Positions 46,901 to 61,900 of a DNA stretch of 64,000 nucleotides are shown here, one piece after another; position 1 is the first letter of the stretch, and every line of letters begins with the position of its first letter. This DNA is from Galeruca laticollis (taxonomy: Eukaryota > Arthropoda > Insecta > Coleoptera > Chrysomelidae). The position numbers and the translations under genes were made by a program. The stretch spans positions 211,412,744 to 211,476,743 of the forward strand of contig OY998180.1 of assembly GCA_963921935.1 (NCBI GenBank). Direction: 5' to 3'. The notes beneath the pieces are model-generated. The model had not been told where the DNA came from. It saw only the letters and a list, made by a program, of their open reading frames with translations, and made no database searches.

Positions 46901-49900
46901 TGTGTCTGGGAAGTGAGTGAGAATGAGGTTATTTGCGTACTTATACGTAGTGTGACGTAGGGTCCACTTGTTAGGGTCTAACCAATGGGATACGAGTATT
47001 TTAAAATGTAATGTTCAAACACAAGTGAAATTGCCAGTTGGAGATATGTTTTTTTTGGGGTTTTCAACGGTTTCGTAGATACAGATAACAGAGTTTGGAA
47101 GAGAGTTTTTATGAAGCGATAAGATGTCGGGGACTTTGATATATTCAGTGGAATTTCAGAAAACGATATTTATCTGTTTTTCTTAGGTGTTAGTAAATTT
47201 AAATGACTTTTTTAGTGAAGTAAAGAAATATTAACTGTTGAAAATAAGGATATATTTAGTTATATGTTTTGAGCATAATATTCGACTTGTAGTATACAGG
47301 GGAAATTGAAATAAAATCACGGGAGAATTTGGTAATTAAAACCAAATTCGAACACCCCTAAAGATATTTCTATAAAAAAATTTACTCGATTGCCTAGTCT
47401 ATATCTTAGTGTGTTGATGCGATATTGCTATTAGAAACGTTTACTTCCTCGAATATTAACAGTACCCTAAATTGTGGTATAAATACTATATAATTACGAA
47501 ATTCAACATTTTTAAATATACGTCATGCAAATTCTTGTTACTATTATTCGTTGTTCGAATAGAAGAGTTTTTTGCGTTATCTGTGATATTCACTCGACCA
47601 TGACATATCAGTTTACAATTTACTTTATTAATTTATAAAGTGACAGATTATAGCCTCAAAACGAACTCATAAATCAAGTCGTTATGACTAAATCGAACAA
47701 AAAATTAATTTAGGGCAATAATTGAATTTTTAGCTATTCCATTGCCTTCTAAAGAAAAGATCACCGCTGTTAAAAGATATTTAACAAATAGAGAGGTAAA
47801 AGAACAGAATATACTTATAGGAAACCTACCAATTGTATACCACTGTAGCAGTCAATGAGTCTCCATTTTACACATTAACTCGCATAAATAGACAAAGGTA
47901 CTCAATGCACCAGAAAAGAATGGCTTTTGAGAGTAAGCACACTAATAATATAAACTTTGATTTGTTTCTGGAAAAATTCAATGACAGGATGAACAGAAAA
48001 CTTAAGTTATCTTAAAATTTTCATTTTCATTTATTTTTTTTGTTTATTTTAAATGTGCTCTCTTCAATTTTTTTGAGATTTGTTAATGTTTATGTTTTTT
48101 TAAGTAACTGATTTCTCTCTCTCTCTCTTTCTCTTAAGATATTTTTGTTTTGTTTCGTAGTTTAATTTTGTTTATTTTTAGTGTGCTCTTATGAATCAAA
48201 CTACTTATGTTTTGTTAATGTTTTTAATTAGTTTTTGCAAATACACTTTTTGTTGAGTATTTTCTTAATAAAGATATTTTTTGACCTTATGTTTTTAAAT
48301 GATTGCATGGATCAGATTAGGTTTGCCCCCTAAAATTTTAATTGCTCTCTCTGGAATGAAAATCTGGCTACAGGTCTGAGTAGCTTGTGATAAATTTTGG
48401 AATCAGCTCATCCGGAAATTGGAAATAATGGGGAGTTCGGGTAGGGTATCATTGATCTAGTGTTTATATACACTGATGCTGCATCCATTCTTTGCAAATT
48501 TGTTTTACCAATTACTTATTAACCAGTATAACTTGACAATCATTTTAAATTCACTTACTTCGAGTTGAGTACAAAAACATGATGTCGAATTGGAAGATAC
48601 AGCTGAACAAGATGAAGCAATATCAAGAGTATTAACTTGAATACTAATTTGATGATCCCTTGGAGCTATAATTGTCCATGCGCAATCCAAATTAGCTAAA
48701 TTTGGTGATTGGATAACTTTAGTTTCCGTCAAATTTATGAGACCACCACATCCTTCAGCAGGACCTTCAAAAAATATAAAGCGATACATAATATATTATT
48801 TTTTATATCTGATAGAGAAAAATATCAAATTTAATCAATTTTGCACGTAAACTGATAATTATCGCACTGTTTTTCCAATTTAAAAAGTGTTTGTAGTTAA
48901 AAAAAATCAAATTCTGACAATATTACTATATTTACACTTATTATTAATGGTACAATGTTTCATTACGTATTACTTACAGAGAAAGAATTGCGAAATAATC
49001 TCGAAAATGTGTAGCTCAATTAGAGAAACTCACGAGATATACAGAGAGAGGGAAATGTAAGAATAATAAAATAAATTACAAGAGTTACTGCAGTAAACTA
49101 CTGAGATACAACTTGAGCGTAACTCAAAGCTGGAGCTGAACCGATTCACTTGAAGAAACAATCACGACTGGTGGTTAAAACTGAAATCTTCTTGCAAGAA
49201 AGATCGTATGCCACAAATAAAACTCGTAATTCCATATAAATGGTCACACGTGCAAATTTTTTTGACACAAAGAGATATTTGCTTTTCTATGTTATAGCAC
49301 TTCAACAAAGAGAGAATACCTATCCTTACAAAATGTTTATGGAATCTTTTATGATAGGAAATGCATCAGGGTATATTTCAAACGTGGCCAATCAACATCG
49401 AAGATTATGAAAGGTCCCTACAAGGGATCACAGTGGTTCAATAGTTTTTAAAATACAAATGGGGGTTGTGAATCTGTCGCAGCATAAAAGGTTGTAAATT
49501 CGATACAACAGAGAATTTATCAGAGAGAAAAATGTATTTTAGAACGATGATGGATTTGAGAAAATTTGAAATTATCTTGACAGAACATTGATACAAGTCT
49601 AATGTCCCTTTTGAGTTTTGTAGTTCAGGAGGCGGGACGATTTTATTGAGCACACGTTGAGAAAAAATATAAAATAAATAAGAATTTATCATATCACTCG
49701 CAAAATCTTTCACTCGCAATTTCAGGTATTAAATTGCTGGCGAAAACAAGATCGACAAGCAAGAGCAAATAAAGGGATGACCATTTTTTATGATTTGATT
49801 GGTATCGGTTTGTATGAACATTTTCTCTAAAAAAATAAGTGTTATAAAAAGAGAAATAGATATGTAAGGGGTTGGTGTCAAACAAATTTATTAATGAACC

Positions 49901-52900
49901 ATTTTCCGTGGTAATGATATTACTACTCTTTGATATTAGTCAGAATAATATTCATTTTATTTATCTTTGAATACTTTTTAAATATTTTGCTTGTAAAATA
50001 TTTACCATGTGAGAATTTCACTTCTGCTATAAATTCACCAAAGTTACTTGGCATAGCATCTAATTTTACTGCCATTTTACCAGTCTGTGATGGTATTGGA
50101 ATGTCGTCTTCAAGGTGACCACAAAATTGACTCAATCGGTGTTCTCTAAGTAAATCAAAATTGTCAAAAATTTCTAGACTCTGTCCAAAGCACATTGGAC
50201 TCATGTACATCTCAAGCTTCTTAATCCTAAAACGATTTGTACCAAATAAAAATATATCGAGTTGACTTACCACGTATTTATTTATATGACAAACCTGCTA
50301 AATAAAATATTAAACTTACAAAAATAAATAATTTTTCCAACTTCCCATTAGTCACATTATTTAGGACATTCCTGTAATGTAACTTACCAAATATTTTCTG
50401 TGTACTACTTACTTCAGAATAATTACTTGATTAGGAGGAGCCGTTATATTCCACACACAAGACATTCTAGGTTGATAATAACGCATTGTTGTAGTATAGC
50501 TTGAGATTTTCATTGATTCACGTTCTATTACAGTTTCTTTGGTAATAGCTCCACCACAGGCTGTAAAATAAGGATTGCGCTAAAATTATCATCGATATAG
50601 GAGGCTACTTTTGAAATTTGTGATATTCCGGTTTTCCGATCTGATCTATATCACATCAGAGACTTCTCTCAAAAATTGACAGGAAAAGTGAATGAATACT
50701 GCATGGATTTATGTTTACTGAAGGGATTCATCGAAAAAATAAAACAGTTGATGTGAACGGACAGGTTAAACTTTGATAGTGCCGAACATTTGTTGAAAAG
50801 AAGCGGCATATACAGAAGGAAAAAAACTTCACAGTAACTAGCTATAAAGGAGACCGGGGCTAGTTGGGTACAGGGGTAAGTAGACACAGTCCTATTGTAA
50901 CGTTTTGGTTTTGGGATACGCCACTGTCTTATAGCAAATCTTATTAGTTTGAATTATTGGTACCTAGTACTTAGGCCACCAATAGTACTGGTTAAGGACA
51001 GGGTATATGTTAGTGGGTGGGAGTGAGACAAAGTGATTTTTAATTTCTTTGGATATGATATTTTTGGAGTGGCCAAAGTAGAATCGAAGAAACGAGAGGT
51101 TTTACCTGTACCTGCTGACATTTTTTTGGTGGTCGATTTCTTTTATTTGAATTTTGGGACATGGCGGAACAGAAATATGAGTGGCACAGCGACGAAGCAA
51201 GAGGTCCAGGAAACTGGAACAGTCAATAACAATTTATCATAGTGCAGCACGAAGAGTTTTACAACACAAATTATGGTACTATTATATGTAATATCGGTAA
51301 CATTTACCTTAAAATTCATATGGTCCTTGTGGAAGACGCATCGTAGATCACTGAAGAGATACATCACACGAAGCATAGGAGTTCAAAAGACTAACTACGC
51401 CTAATCTTTTAAATGTCAATTACGTGGGAAGAATTTGAAGATAAGTTAAAATCAATTTTTGAAGAGATAAATAAACAGGGAAAAAGGATTTTAAAAAAGG
51501 AAACTCCTGAAAAACCAGTTAATCACAGTGAAATAATTAATAATATAGTAATTTATTACAATAATTTTTGCAAAACTAATAAGTAAAAACTGGAATAACT
51601 TAGCTATAATACAGAAAGAAAGAAACATTATATTGATAAAATTAGGGATAAAACTTCTAGATTATTTCAAGCGCTAAATTGTACTATTAAAATACCTTCA
51701 TCAATAGTTTTCTCCTCAATAGAATTTATGCCAAATGTGAACACAATATTGGCAAAGAACAATTTGGATTTCGTAGCGGACTAGGCACACGCGAAGCCCT
51801 TTTCTGCATGAGGACACTATTACAAAAGAGTTGTGAGTTTCGAAAAAATATCTACATTTGTTTTATTGACTTCGAGAAAGCGTTCGATCGAGTCAAACAC
51901 ACAAAACTTTTCCTATGTCTAAAATCATATAACGTAGACCATCATGATATGCGCCTTTTGTTAAACCTGTATCATAGTCAAACAGTAGTAGTCAGGCTAG
52001 ATGACAGCGTTACAGAGGAAATACCAATAAAAAGCGGAGCAAGACAGGGATGCGTTTTATCACCCCTGTTGTTTAACCTTTATTCGGAAAACATATTTCG
52101 TGAGGCTTTATATGGCAGGACAGAGGGAGTATAGATAGGTGGCGAAATTATAAACAACGTAAGGTACGCAGATGATACTGCCATCATTGCAGAAAACATG
52201 GAAGACTTGCAAATCCTGCTGGATAAAGTGCATGAGGCTGGTCGAAGATGGGGTATTAATATAAACATCAAGAAAACGAAATGGATGACTGCAGATAGAA
52301 TAAACATAGAACCAATTCCGATTACAATCAACGGACACAACATTGAACTGGTATCCTATTTCAAATATTTGGGTAGTTGGCTGAACAATGACATAACGTG
52401 CGACGAAGAGGTAAGAGCGAAGATTGAAACGGCACGTAGGGCATTCAGCAAATGGAAACCAATTCTCACGAATAGAAACCTCACAGTTCAGACGCGGTTA
52501 AGAACACTCCGCTGTTACGTATGGAGCATTTTTTTGCACGGATGTGAGACATGGACGCTTAAAGTTGACATCATGAATAAAATAGAAGCATTTGAGTTGT
52601 GGTGCTATCGGAGAATCCTTAAGATTCCGTGGACTGCACATACCAGTAATGAAGAGGTACTCAGACAGCTGTATGAGGATCGAGAACTCCTGAACACCAT
52701 AAAAATAAGAAAGGTCAGTTATTTCGGTCATATAATGCGAGGAAACAAATATCACATCCCTCGGCTGATCATACAAGGAAAGGTTGAGGGCAGAAGATGA
52801 ATAGGTCGCAAAAAGCTGTCGTGGCTACGAAATATTCGAAACTGGACCGGACTGGGAGTAGAACAACTATTCCGAGTAGCGACAGATAGAGGAGCAGTTC

Positions 52901-55900
52901 AACCAAATTGTCATGGAGATAGCCCACGCTTGAAGACAGGCACGGCACCGAAAGAAGAAGAAGAAAATCAATAGTTTAGGAAATTGATACCTTTGTATTA
53001 GAGCCAATAATCAAATAGGTAAAAATGGCTGTAAGTATGAATGATTTCTTTAATTTCGCGAGTAAGGTGTTACCCAATAAATTTAATGGTGAATCGAGTA
53101 ACAGGAAATGCAGTACTATTAATTAAAAGATTAACCGGGAAAGCAAGAGGTTTTATAATGACAGAAAATTCAATTGCGGAAATTAGGAACAAGCTTAAGT
53201 CCGGAATAAGAGGAGATAATCCAAGTCTTCTTGTAGCAAAGCTGAACAAAGTACGTCAGAATGGGAAAGATGTAACAAACTACGCAACGGAAATAGGAAA
53301 ATTGGCGGAGAAATTACAAGCAGCATATGTGTCGGAAGGTATGCCAGAGAACTTTGTGGAAAAGTACACCAAGGAAGCGACAATTAAGGTAGTAACGATG
53401 AATGCCACAACGGATTCGACTAAAACAATCATAGCATATACACAATATATAAATACGGAAGCTAAATTGTATCTTGAGATAAAAGACGATGCGATCGGAA
53501 GATCATTCAAAGAATGTTATTGCTACTGTTGCTTGGATTTAATGGATTTGAAATATAAATAATCATAATTATACTATTAACATTACAAAACTGTCTTACT
53601 ATCGTCTTTGTATTCCATCTTGAATCCTTTTCTGGTTAACCAAGGATCCGTTTCAAATACCAAAGTCACAATTCCTTTCACTCTAAATATCTCAGGAGTA
53701 TTTTCACCGCAGTAGACATGTTTAAAATATGCGTACTGTCCAGTGCTAGTTTTAAAAGACACTGTTAAATTGTCATATTTGCATTCAGGATCTCCTAAAA
53801 AAGATAAATGAGTTTTTAAAAATATATGAACAAATTAAAATTAGTTCCTCCATTAATTGTGTCAAAGCAACATGGGAAATATCATTGTGTATGTCGTGAA
53901 TTGATTTGAAATAATAAATTCGTAAACGACAAGAAATAAGTTAATCAGTCGGATTGTGGAAATACAAGTTGTAGGTACAATTTTTCAAACTGTTTGATCT
54001 GCTGATGTTTATTGGGAAAAAGTGGTGTTCCTACCAAGAAAAAGATTCGGAAAAATTTGGAATCACAGTATATACATTGCTCTGAGAAAATATATAATTT
54101 GTATGCGGCTAACATTATGACAAAGTTGGACAATATTTCAGGAAAATTGAATGAAATACATAGTGTTGATAGTTTTTCGAAGCAAAAGGGATTATACTAT
54201 ATAATATAGTTCATATCAGAAAATTTGAAAAATGATAAATAATTGTAAATAACATTTTGAAAAATATTCGCTACAGAAATGAGTATTATTCTTAAGAACA
54301 TTTAATAATTAAATTTAAATTTGTCACTACTCGGATATTCTAAGTGTTCATTATAACTCCTAGTTCCATTAGATAGTTCCCTAGTTAATAGAAATTTATG
54401 AAGGTAATTTGTACAAAATGCTGTTTATTTAGTAAGTATTACTATTAGACAAATTTTTGAACAGCAAAGAAAAATTATTTACCAGCTTCCAAAAGAAAAT
54501 CGCGAAAACGAATGTTGATAATATCCTTTCCTTTTATAGTATATTCACATTTAAGATTATTTCGATAGCTTACAGGATATCCAGGACTGACAATGTAACG
54601 GGTTTTGCTATCTGCTGTGAAAGTTCCTCCACATTTCCATTCCCACTCAGCCTAAATGAATAAAATGCAACTTTAACTATGGACATAGAGAAGGAAAATG
54701 ATCTTACTTTAAATCCACTACCACTAATCGCATCGTTACTTCTGAATAAAATTTTCATCCTCTCGCCTTTAGAAGTTACTCCAACAGGAATATTTCGACC
54801 ACAATATTTACCCAAACTAATCCATACTTCATCATCCCAGGTCCAAACCTTAAAATAAAAAAAAAGATTTAAAAGTTAAAATAATAGTGACACATTGGGT
54901 TAATTCGTTTGAAAATATTCAATAAATAAATTTTGGAAAACCTCTATTGCATGTAAGGAACGCTATTAAAAGCAATGTTTTAAACCAAAATGGAACTTGT
55001 TGCTCCCATTTTATGTGTTAGTTTTTAATGCTGATTGAAAAATACTTCTTACTTTTTTGAAACAAAAACATGAAGACGTTCTCGCAGCCGCCAGCTTCTG
55101 CATTTTATTCTGGAGCCTGACTAGGATAATAAAGAGGCAACCCTATAGTGATTTGTGCATGGAACTTTGTAAAACATGTCGAATAATCCTACCTCACATT
55201 AGAAACACTCACTCTACAATTAATGCATTTATACCAACAAACGAATTATGCTTGATGACTTGCTTGAAATCGGATGCAATTTGGATATTATCTGCATGAT
55301 TGTTCAAAGCTGTCGCACTCTTAGCTAGTTTATCTGCAATTTCATTTCCTATTATAGCAACATGGGATGATATCCAAAGAATGCTAACTGTTATATTTTG
55401 TAAAATGGAGAGTTCGTAGGTATCATGGATATTCTGTGCAAGAAGATGGTCACTGGAGATATCTTTGATGGAGTGTATAGAGGCAAGTGAGTCTGTACAT
55501 TTACAGAGATTTTTATTATGAGCGGAAATGTGCTAGAAAGCCTGATGTATAACTGTATAACTATTCGCCGGTATGTACACGGTGAGATTGGGGAAGAGAA
55601 AATGTCGTTATGGCACAGCCGACTTTTGTTTCTTTTTTCGAGGCATCAGTACGTAGCAATTCGTATTCATTTCTTTATATTATATCCAGCAAAGTTTTTC
55701 TAATTAGATCATTTGAGTTTCATTTTGGTTCAGAATTGTGTTGATATAAGTAATGTTTTTCGTCCATGGTGACATTAAGGGAAGAAGTAGTGGAACTATT
55801 TTAGAAATGTAAATTTTGATTGGCAATATCGTTAGGTTTCATTGCTAAGAATGTTGAGGTATTCTATAAATTATTATTGGTGCTCGTAAACAAGCTGTGT

Positions 55901-58900
55901 ACAGGTTTGAGAAGATTGGATGATACCGAGACAACATAATTAAGTGATCATTGTTGACGTCTTATCCACAAAGGAGGTTCATTTGCTTCGCAGTAAAGAC
56001 TTTCTACCGGGCTAGACCTAAACACTCCCAGGCATAGGCGAAGAGCTGTATTGTCTATTGAGTTCAAGATATTAATAACTGATTTCGAGTCAGATATATA
56101 AACGAAGCAGCCATAATCTAATTTAGATCGAATAATAGAATTGTATATTTTTAAGAGATAATTTTGATCCGCGCCCCAATGAAAGTGAGAGAGGGTTTTT
56201 ATGATATTTAGACGTCTGTATCCTTCGCGCTTTGTATTTAAAATATGTTGTTTCCAGGTGAGACGAGAGCGCAATACCATACCAAATAATTTGAGGTGAT
56301 TAACAACCTGAAGAGATATATTGTTGATTATAATATAAGGGGCAGCATTCAGTGAATATTTACCAAAATTGATGACTTTGGATTTTGTTGGCGATATAAT
56401 AAACCCTAATAATTTTGTCTTATTGGACAGGGTATTCACAGCAGATTGAATCAGAGAGGAGCTAATAGACACTGAAAATCCATGTCAATATAATACTAAG
56501 TCATCGGCGTACATAGTACATTTAATAGGAGCAGTGAAATTGGAACATAGGTCATTTGTTACAAGGTTGAAAAGGGTGGGGTTGAGTACAAATCCTTGAG
56601 GTATTCCGTCGGTTTTATTGAATATAGGGGGGAAGATACCATTAACCGATACCTTAAAGGATCTTAGCGATAAAATTGAATGTATTTAGATTGATATTGT
56701 GGTGTATTAATTTCTCAAGTATGACATTTCTCTTTATTGTATCAAATACACCTTCTGTATCAAATGCAGCAAGTATAATTTCTTGTTTTTTGTTTAAAGC
56801 CGTGGAAATATGTGTCTGCAATATTACCAAATTGTCTTTTGTTGACCTATGTCGCCGAAATCCAGATTGGTCTTTTGATATAATGCTGTATTTATCTAAA
56901 TACCATGATTATGCACAATGTACAAATTAATGATATAGGTCTGTAGTACTTGGGGGAGGTTGGTGCTGATTAGGATAGAGGATTGGAAAAATGTTAGAGA
57001 TTCAAATTAACTTGAACAGTTGTGTTGACCTAAGATAACAAGTTTTTTAAGGAAAATGTATGGAAGATCATCAGGAGCAGCAGCAGAATGTTTGCAAGAT
57101 TTTAATGCAGCAAAAAGTTCCTGGTGAGAGAAAGACAAGTTGAGAAAGTATATATCTTAACGTGATGAATTAGGCATGGTGAAGAGATGTTAGTATATGT
57201 ATTTGTAAGGTTTGGGAGTATTTTACATCGAAATTTTCAGCAATGATCTTAGGTATTTAATGGTCATTATTTATTACAATATTATTTGAAATTAGATGGG
57301 GAATTCCATTATTGGTTTTATTTCCTTGAATATATCTAATCTTCTTCCAAACTTGACTGGATTTTGTATTTTCACTTATAGACGAGACATAGTTTTGCCG
57401 GGAGGATTTTTTACATTGTTTGATAATGAATTTAGACTTGGCACTGGTTTTTTTCAGATTAATGAGATTTTCAGGGGTATTGTTATGTCGGATCATTTTT
57501 AATGTTATTTTTTGTTGTTATACACCATCTTGGCAGGAAGAATTCCCCCAGGGAACAATTTTTTTTGGGTGGGATATATTAGTTATACCTACATGTAACT
57601 CAGAAGCTAATAAAATGGTATTTGTGAATATTAAGATATTATTATCAATATTTTCGGAAAAATAAAGAGACATTTCCAATCGGTATTGCTTAGTCGTCAG
57701 AAAGTTCTGATTGGGTTTTTTGGTTTAGGGTGTGAACGGAAGATATAACGATAGGAAAATGATTACAATCTTGTGATTCATCAACAATATGCCAAGTTAG
57801 TGAGAGAGCTAATTTAGGTACGTATAGACTGAGATCGATGGCGAAAAAGGAACCAGAAGAGAAGTTAATGTATTTATTAAGGTGTTTATTGGATCCCGTA
57901 TTCAGTAGGCAAGCATATGTACAGTTTATTACATTTTCTATTGTTTTATCTCTGCCAAATTTTGAATTAGATCCCCATAAAATATTGTGTGCATTAAAAT
58001 CTTCTACTAGAATGTAGCGATGAGGTAGTTGTAAAAGGATGTTTACTAGTTCCTCTTCTTTCAGATGATGGTTTGGGGGAATGCATATACTGCAGATCGT
58101 TAATTTATTTCGGAACCACATAGTTACAGTAACAGCTTCAAGGTCGGTAGTAAGGGGTAAATGGGATGAAAGTATGTCACTAGAAACAAAAATAGAAGTA
58201 CCACCACTGGCTCTACTGCAATTGTTACATATGTAATTGCAACCTTCAAAAATTGTCAGCTGGGGAAGCTTCGTGAATCTGGCACAAGATTTGATTCTTT
58301 TCACTGGATATGAGTGTTAGATAGGGGTATATTGTTAAAATTTGTCTCAATGGTTTGCGATACGGGAGACGGGGTGCAGAATTTTGAAGTTCAGAACTTG
58401 GTTGATTGGTCCAAGGCTCGGCGGTGTGTCCAAGAAGTTTACATAAAAAACATGCAAATTTAACAGTGGATAAAAAGATCGAAATCAGAATTCGTTTGGC
58501 TGGAGTGATAAGTCGAATATGTACACTGTTTGATTTAATAGATATACTATCATTTGCTTTAAGAAGACTATCGACAACAGCAGTAGAACTCAGATAGATG
58601 CATATGCGGTTGTTTGAGATAGAGGCAAATGTTTTTTAGGGTAGACAATTTCTCCTACAACTTGTATATACTCAAAGAGGGTGGTATTGGCTATGGCATG
58701 CATGATTATTGCTTAGTGGGGGAGGTTTTGTATGACCGGCAGCAACATAAGACTTTGCAACATTTGGTGCATTTTGAGAAACGAAGGTTGATGTTGATTG
58801 GGATGGAAATAATTCATTTTGTAAGTGACCCTGGATACCAAAACCAATTACGAATAAAAAGGAAACAAATATCCCTGAAGGACCCTTGGGAATGTTTAGT

Positions 58901-61900
58901 AAGAAATAACAGTCTACTGACTTAATATTACGCCACTGGTAGAATTAAATGTCCTCAACAGTTGATACTTTTGGAATACGTTATGTTTAATTGTTTACAA
59001 GGTCGATCACAAGTTTTGTAAAAATTCACATAGTGTTTGTATTACTTTTTCACAATACGCAAAAAACTAGTATTTTATTTTAAAGTTATTGATCTATTGA
59101 GTGATGTGTACTCGTCGGCTACCAGAATGAAAAATGAAAAATTATTATTAGGAAACATAAACGACATCCCAAGTAAATTTGACAGAATTATTAAGGTTCC
59201 TAACCAAATTGTATGTGTTTCAGAATACTAGAAACAATAATTATTCTCATAAAAATGAACTTTCAAATATACCTCAATAAAATCATTGCTACAATTAGCA
59301 CTCTGTTCTAAATTGAATCTACCAATGAAGTTAAGTTGAAGGTGGTATCCTGGCTCAGATTCAATTATCCATAAACATTCGGCATTGTTTGGGTAGTCAC
59401 CAGATCCATAGTTTGGAGAATGAATAAAACGTTCTTTATCGTGGAAGACACCACCACAACCTGAAAAATATTTGTTTAGTACGAATAATGTGGATGTGGA
59501 TAATCAAATTAATGATCTTATGTGAAAATGTGACTATGAACAAATAAATTGAAGAAAAGGAAGAGAGAAAGAGCATGCTTGCTTCATCGCCAGCAACTAC
59601 TAAGGTTATTTAGTCTCGTGTGCTCTGCGTAGGCTGCGTTACTGTTTTCCTGGCGCCACTAAGACACAGCACTGTTAATTAGAGCCCGAGAGTGAGAGTA
59701 ACGAAGCATGAAATGCTTTTTAATTTTTGTAATAACTTTATTTTTTCAAATAATCAATTATACTATAGAAAATGATGATAAAATCCAAATATTTCTGGAT
59801 TTACAGATTTAGAAATGTCTTCCTTACCTGAACTTATAGCTTCATACTTCAGCGTAAATCCAGTTCCGGTGGAAGTTTGATCGAATTTATATTCTATCCA
59901 CAACTGATTAGTTTGTGAAATTAGCAATTCGGGTTTCACATTTTTACAGAATTTTCCAATTCTCGGATGTGTTGGGAGACCTCCATTATACACAACAATA
60001 TAACTTTTTTCACAATCATCACCAAGATCAAGAGTAATTGTAGTTACGTTTATAGTTTGTCCTTTCTCAACAGAAACTAACCAAGCACACTCATATGATT
60101 TGCCAGGTTTATTAGGATAAAGAGGACTAGAAATAACGCCTGATTGGCCTTTTATCAACCCTCCGCAATCGTGAGTGTTGTATTGTGCCGTAAAATTCAT
60201 AGTAGCACCCATCAAAACAAAAGCCTGAAATAAAATAATGTAATCGACATGGAGTTTGTAGTTTTGAATTCGTATTGCAGAATCACATGACGATATGCAT
60301 TTATGTGCGACATTTCCCGGGGAAATAGATTTAAAATTTGACAATATTACAGTTAGTGTTTTTAAATGAAACTCAAGGTCTCTAGTTAATTCCACAATAT
60401 AATACAAGTTATTGAAAATTCTAAAAAATTGACAATTTCATTTAATATTACAGTTGATTATTTGACGAGCATCTGCGATCAAACACGAACAGGCAATGCT
60501 GGAAAGATAAAATTAACTTAAAAATGACAATATATATTAAAAAAACTGGCGTTCGCCCTGAAATGAAGGAAATAAAAAAGACTGTTCATTGAATAGTGCA
60601 AACAGATTCGTGTGTAACGACTTTGTTAATATTTGTTTTTGCTTGTTGCTCACGTTCGCTCGCTTCAGTTCGCAGATGCCCATTAAATCCTGACCTAGCT
60701 TTAACCTTCATAGGACTGGCCGGGGTCCGTTTGTACCCCATGACGTATGTTTTGCTGTATCTTCTCAAACGCAAATTTTTAAACATTGATCTTTCATCTA
60801 GCTGCAGTTCATGAATTATTTTGATAAAATATGATGTATTTAGTAGTTTTTATTGGCTGGTATAAACAAAAAATAGTTTTATATTCCAGGGGTCTCTTCA
60901 GACCCCGCTCAGCCTTTTACGTCCGATAAAATAATCCCGGTAACTGTTAGTAAAATCGGGGAATCCCATACATTTAACGTTTGTTTACTCACAGGGAATT
61001 TACCCATATAATTGTAAAATGTAAATTACCAGTTCAAATAGGGGATTCCCCGCACTGCAATATAATTTTTAGACTTGAATATTCGGGTTAGTCTCTTGTG
61101 ATATTGCGATAGGGTACATCGTTTTGAAAATGAGTCAGTTTTTATTTAGAAACAGTCGCAAGGTGCTTACTGACGATGAGATGTTACGTATACTTGAAAG
61201 TGATGATCCAGAGTTTGATAGTGTTATCAATGAGGAAACATCGAGTGACTTAGAAGATGAAGACATTGTCACAGAAGTAGAGGAAGAAAATGATGTAATA
61301 GTTGTTGATCAAAGTATAGAGAAAACGAACCCAGAGGAACCAACAGTTAGTAACAGCCAGGGCATTCCAGTATATAAATCTAAAGATGGAACTGAGTGGT
61401 CAAAAAGTCCAGGAAACACAAAAGTTAGACGTTCAAAAGCTAATATTCGGAGACATACTCTAGGCCTTACAAATTACAGTTCTGATATCTCAAGTATAAA
61501 AGACGCTTTTCTTCTTTTCCTATCTCCGGATATTCTGAACATAATAGTAACCGAAACAAACAGAAAGGCACAAACATATTATGATAAATGGAATATAGAA
61601 AATCCGAATAAAATTAAAGTTTTTGTACCTGTTGATTCTACAGAGATTGAAGCTTATATTGGACTGTTGCTTATTCTTGGCGCACTTTACGGATCAAAAG
61701 AGGCTGTCGATATGCTCTGGTGTCAAGATATTTCTTACTGTCGTCCTATAATTCCTGCTGCAATGTCAAGAGACAGTTTCAAACAAATTACTTCATTTTT
61801 ACGCTTTGATAATTTTCAAACAAGACAAGAACGAAAATTAGTAGATAAGCTAGCTCCAATAAGAGATATATTCGATATTTCCACTTCTAATTGTAAAAAA

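Larger units (their letters stand above)
51413..53562 (+). pseudogene. Retrotransposon gag relic, split by an RTE LINE
   Basis: N-terminal part (51413-51700): MSITWEEFEDKLKSIFEEIN and then a stretch with stops. After the LINE at 51711-52966 it resumes with MAVSMNDFFNFASKVLPN near 53026, then KRLTGKARGFI, EIRNKLKSGIRGDNPSLLVA and LAEKLQAAYVSEGMPENF. The K-L-T-G-K-A-R and A-Y-V-S-E-G motifs are typical of insect LTR-element Gag proteins. No polymerase follows: the sequence runs into exon 53794-53600 within 40 bp. Confidence 0.7.
55040..58640 (-). pseudogene. I-type LINE on the minus strand (ORF1 remnant, endonuclease, RT, RNase H)
   Basis: Read in its own direction: ORF1 tail near 58600-58390 with a zinc-knuckle trace (FACFLCKLLGHTAEPW); endonuclease at 58304-57690 (ASGGTSIFVSSDILS, RYILVEDFNAHNILWGS, CNHFPIVIS); polymerase start at 57496-57257; RT thumb at 56472-55948 (LFGMVLRSRLTWKQHIL, RSKLDYGCFVY); RNase H near 55500-55290 (CTDSLASIHSIKDISSDHLL, GNEIADKLAKSATAL). 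Many stops and shifts. It lies in the intron that splits CUB C. Confidence 0.83.

Noticed and set aside
47833..48015. 60-codon frame that might be a small gene.
   Set aside because: It has no known pattern, and its Met lies in AT-rich intron DNA. It is not annotated as a gene.
50840..50890. GGGGCTAGTTGGGTACAGGG looked like a transposon tip.
   Set aside because: No inverted partner was found in the intron.
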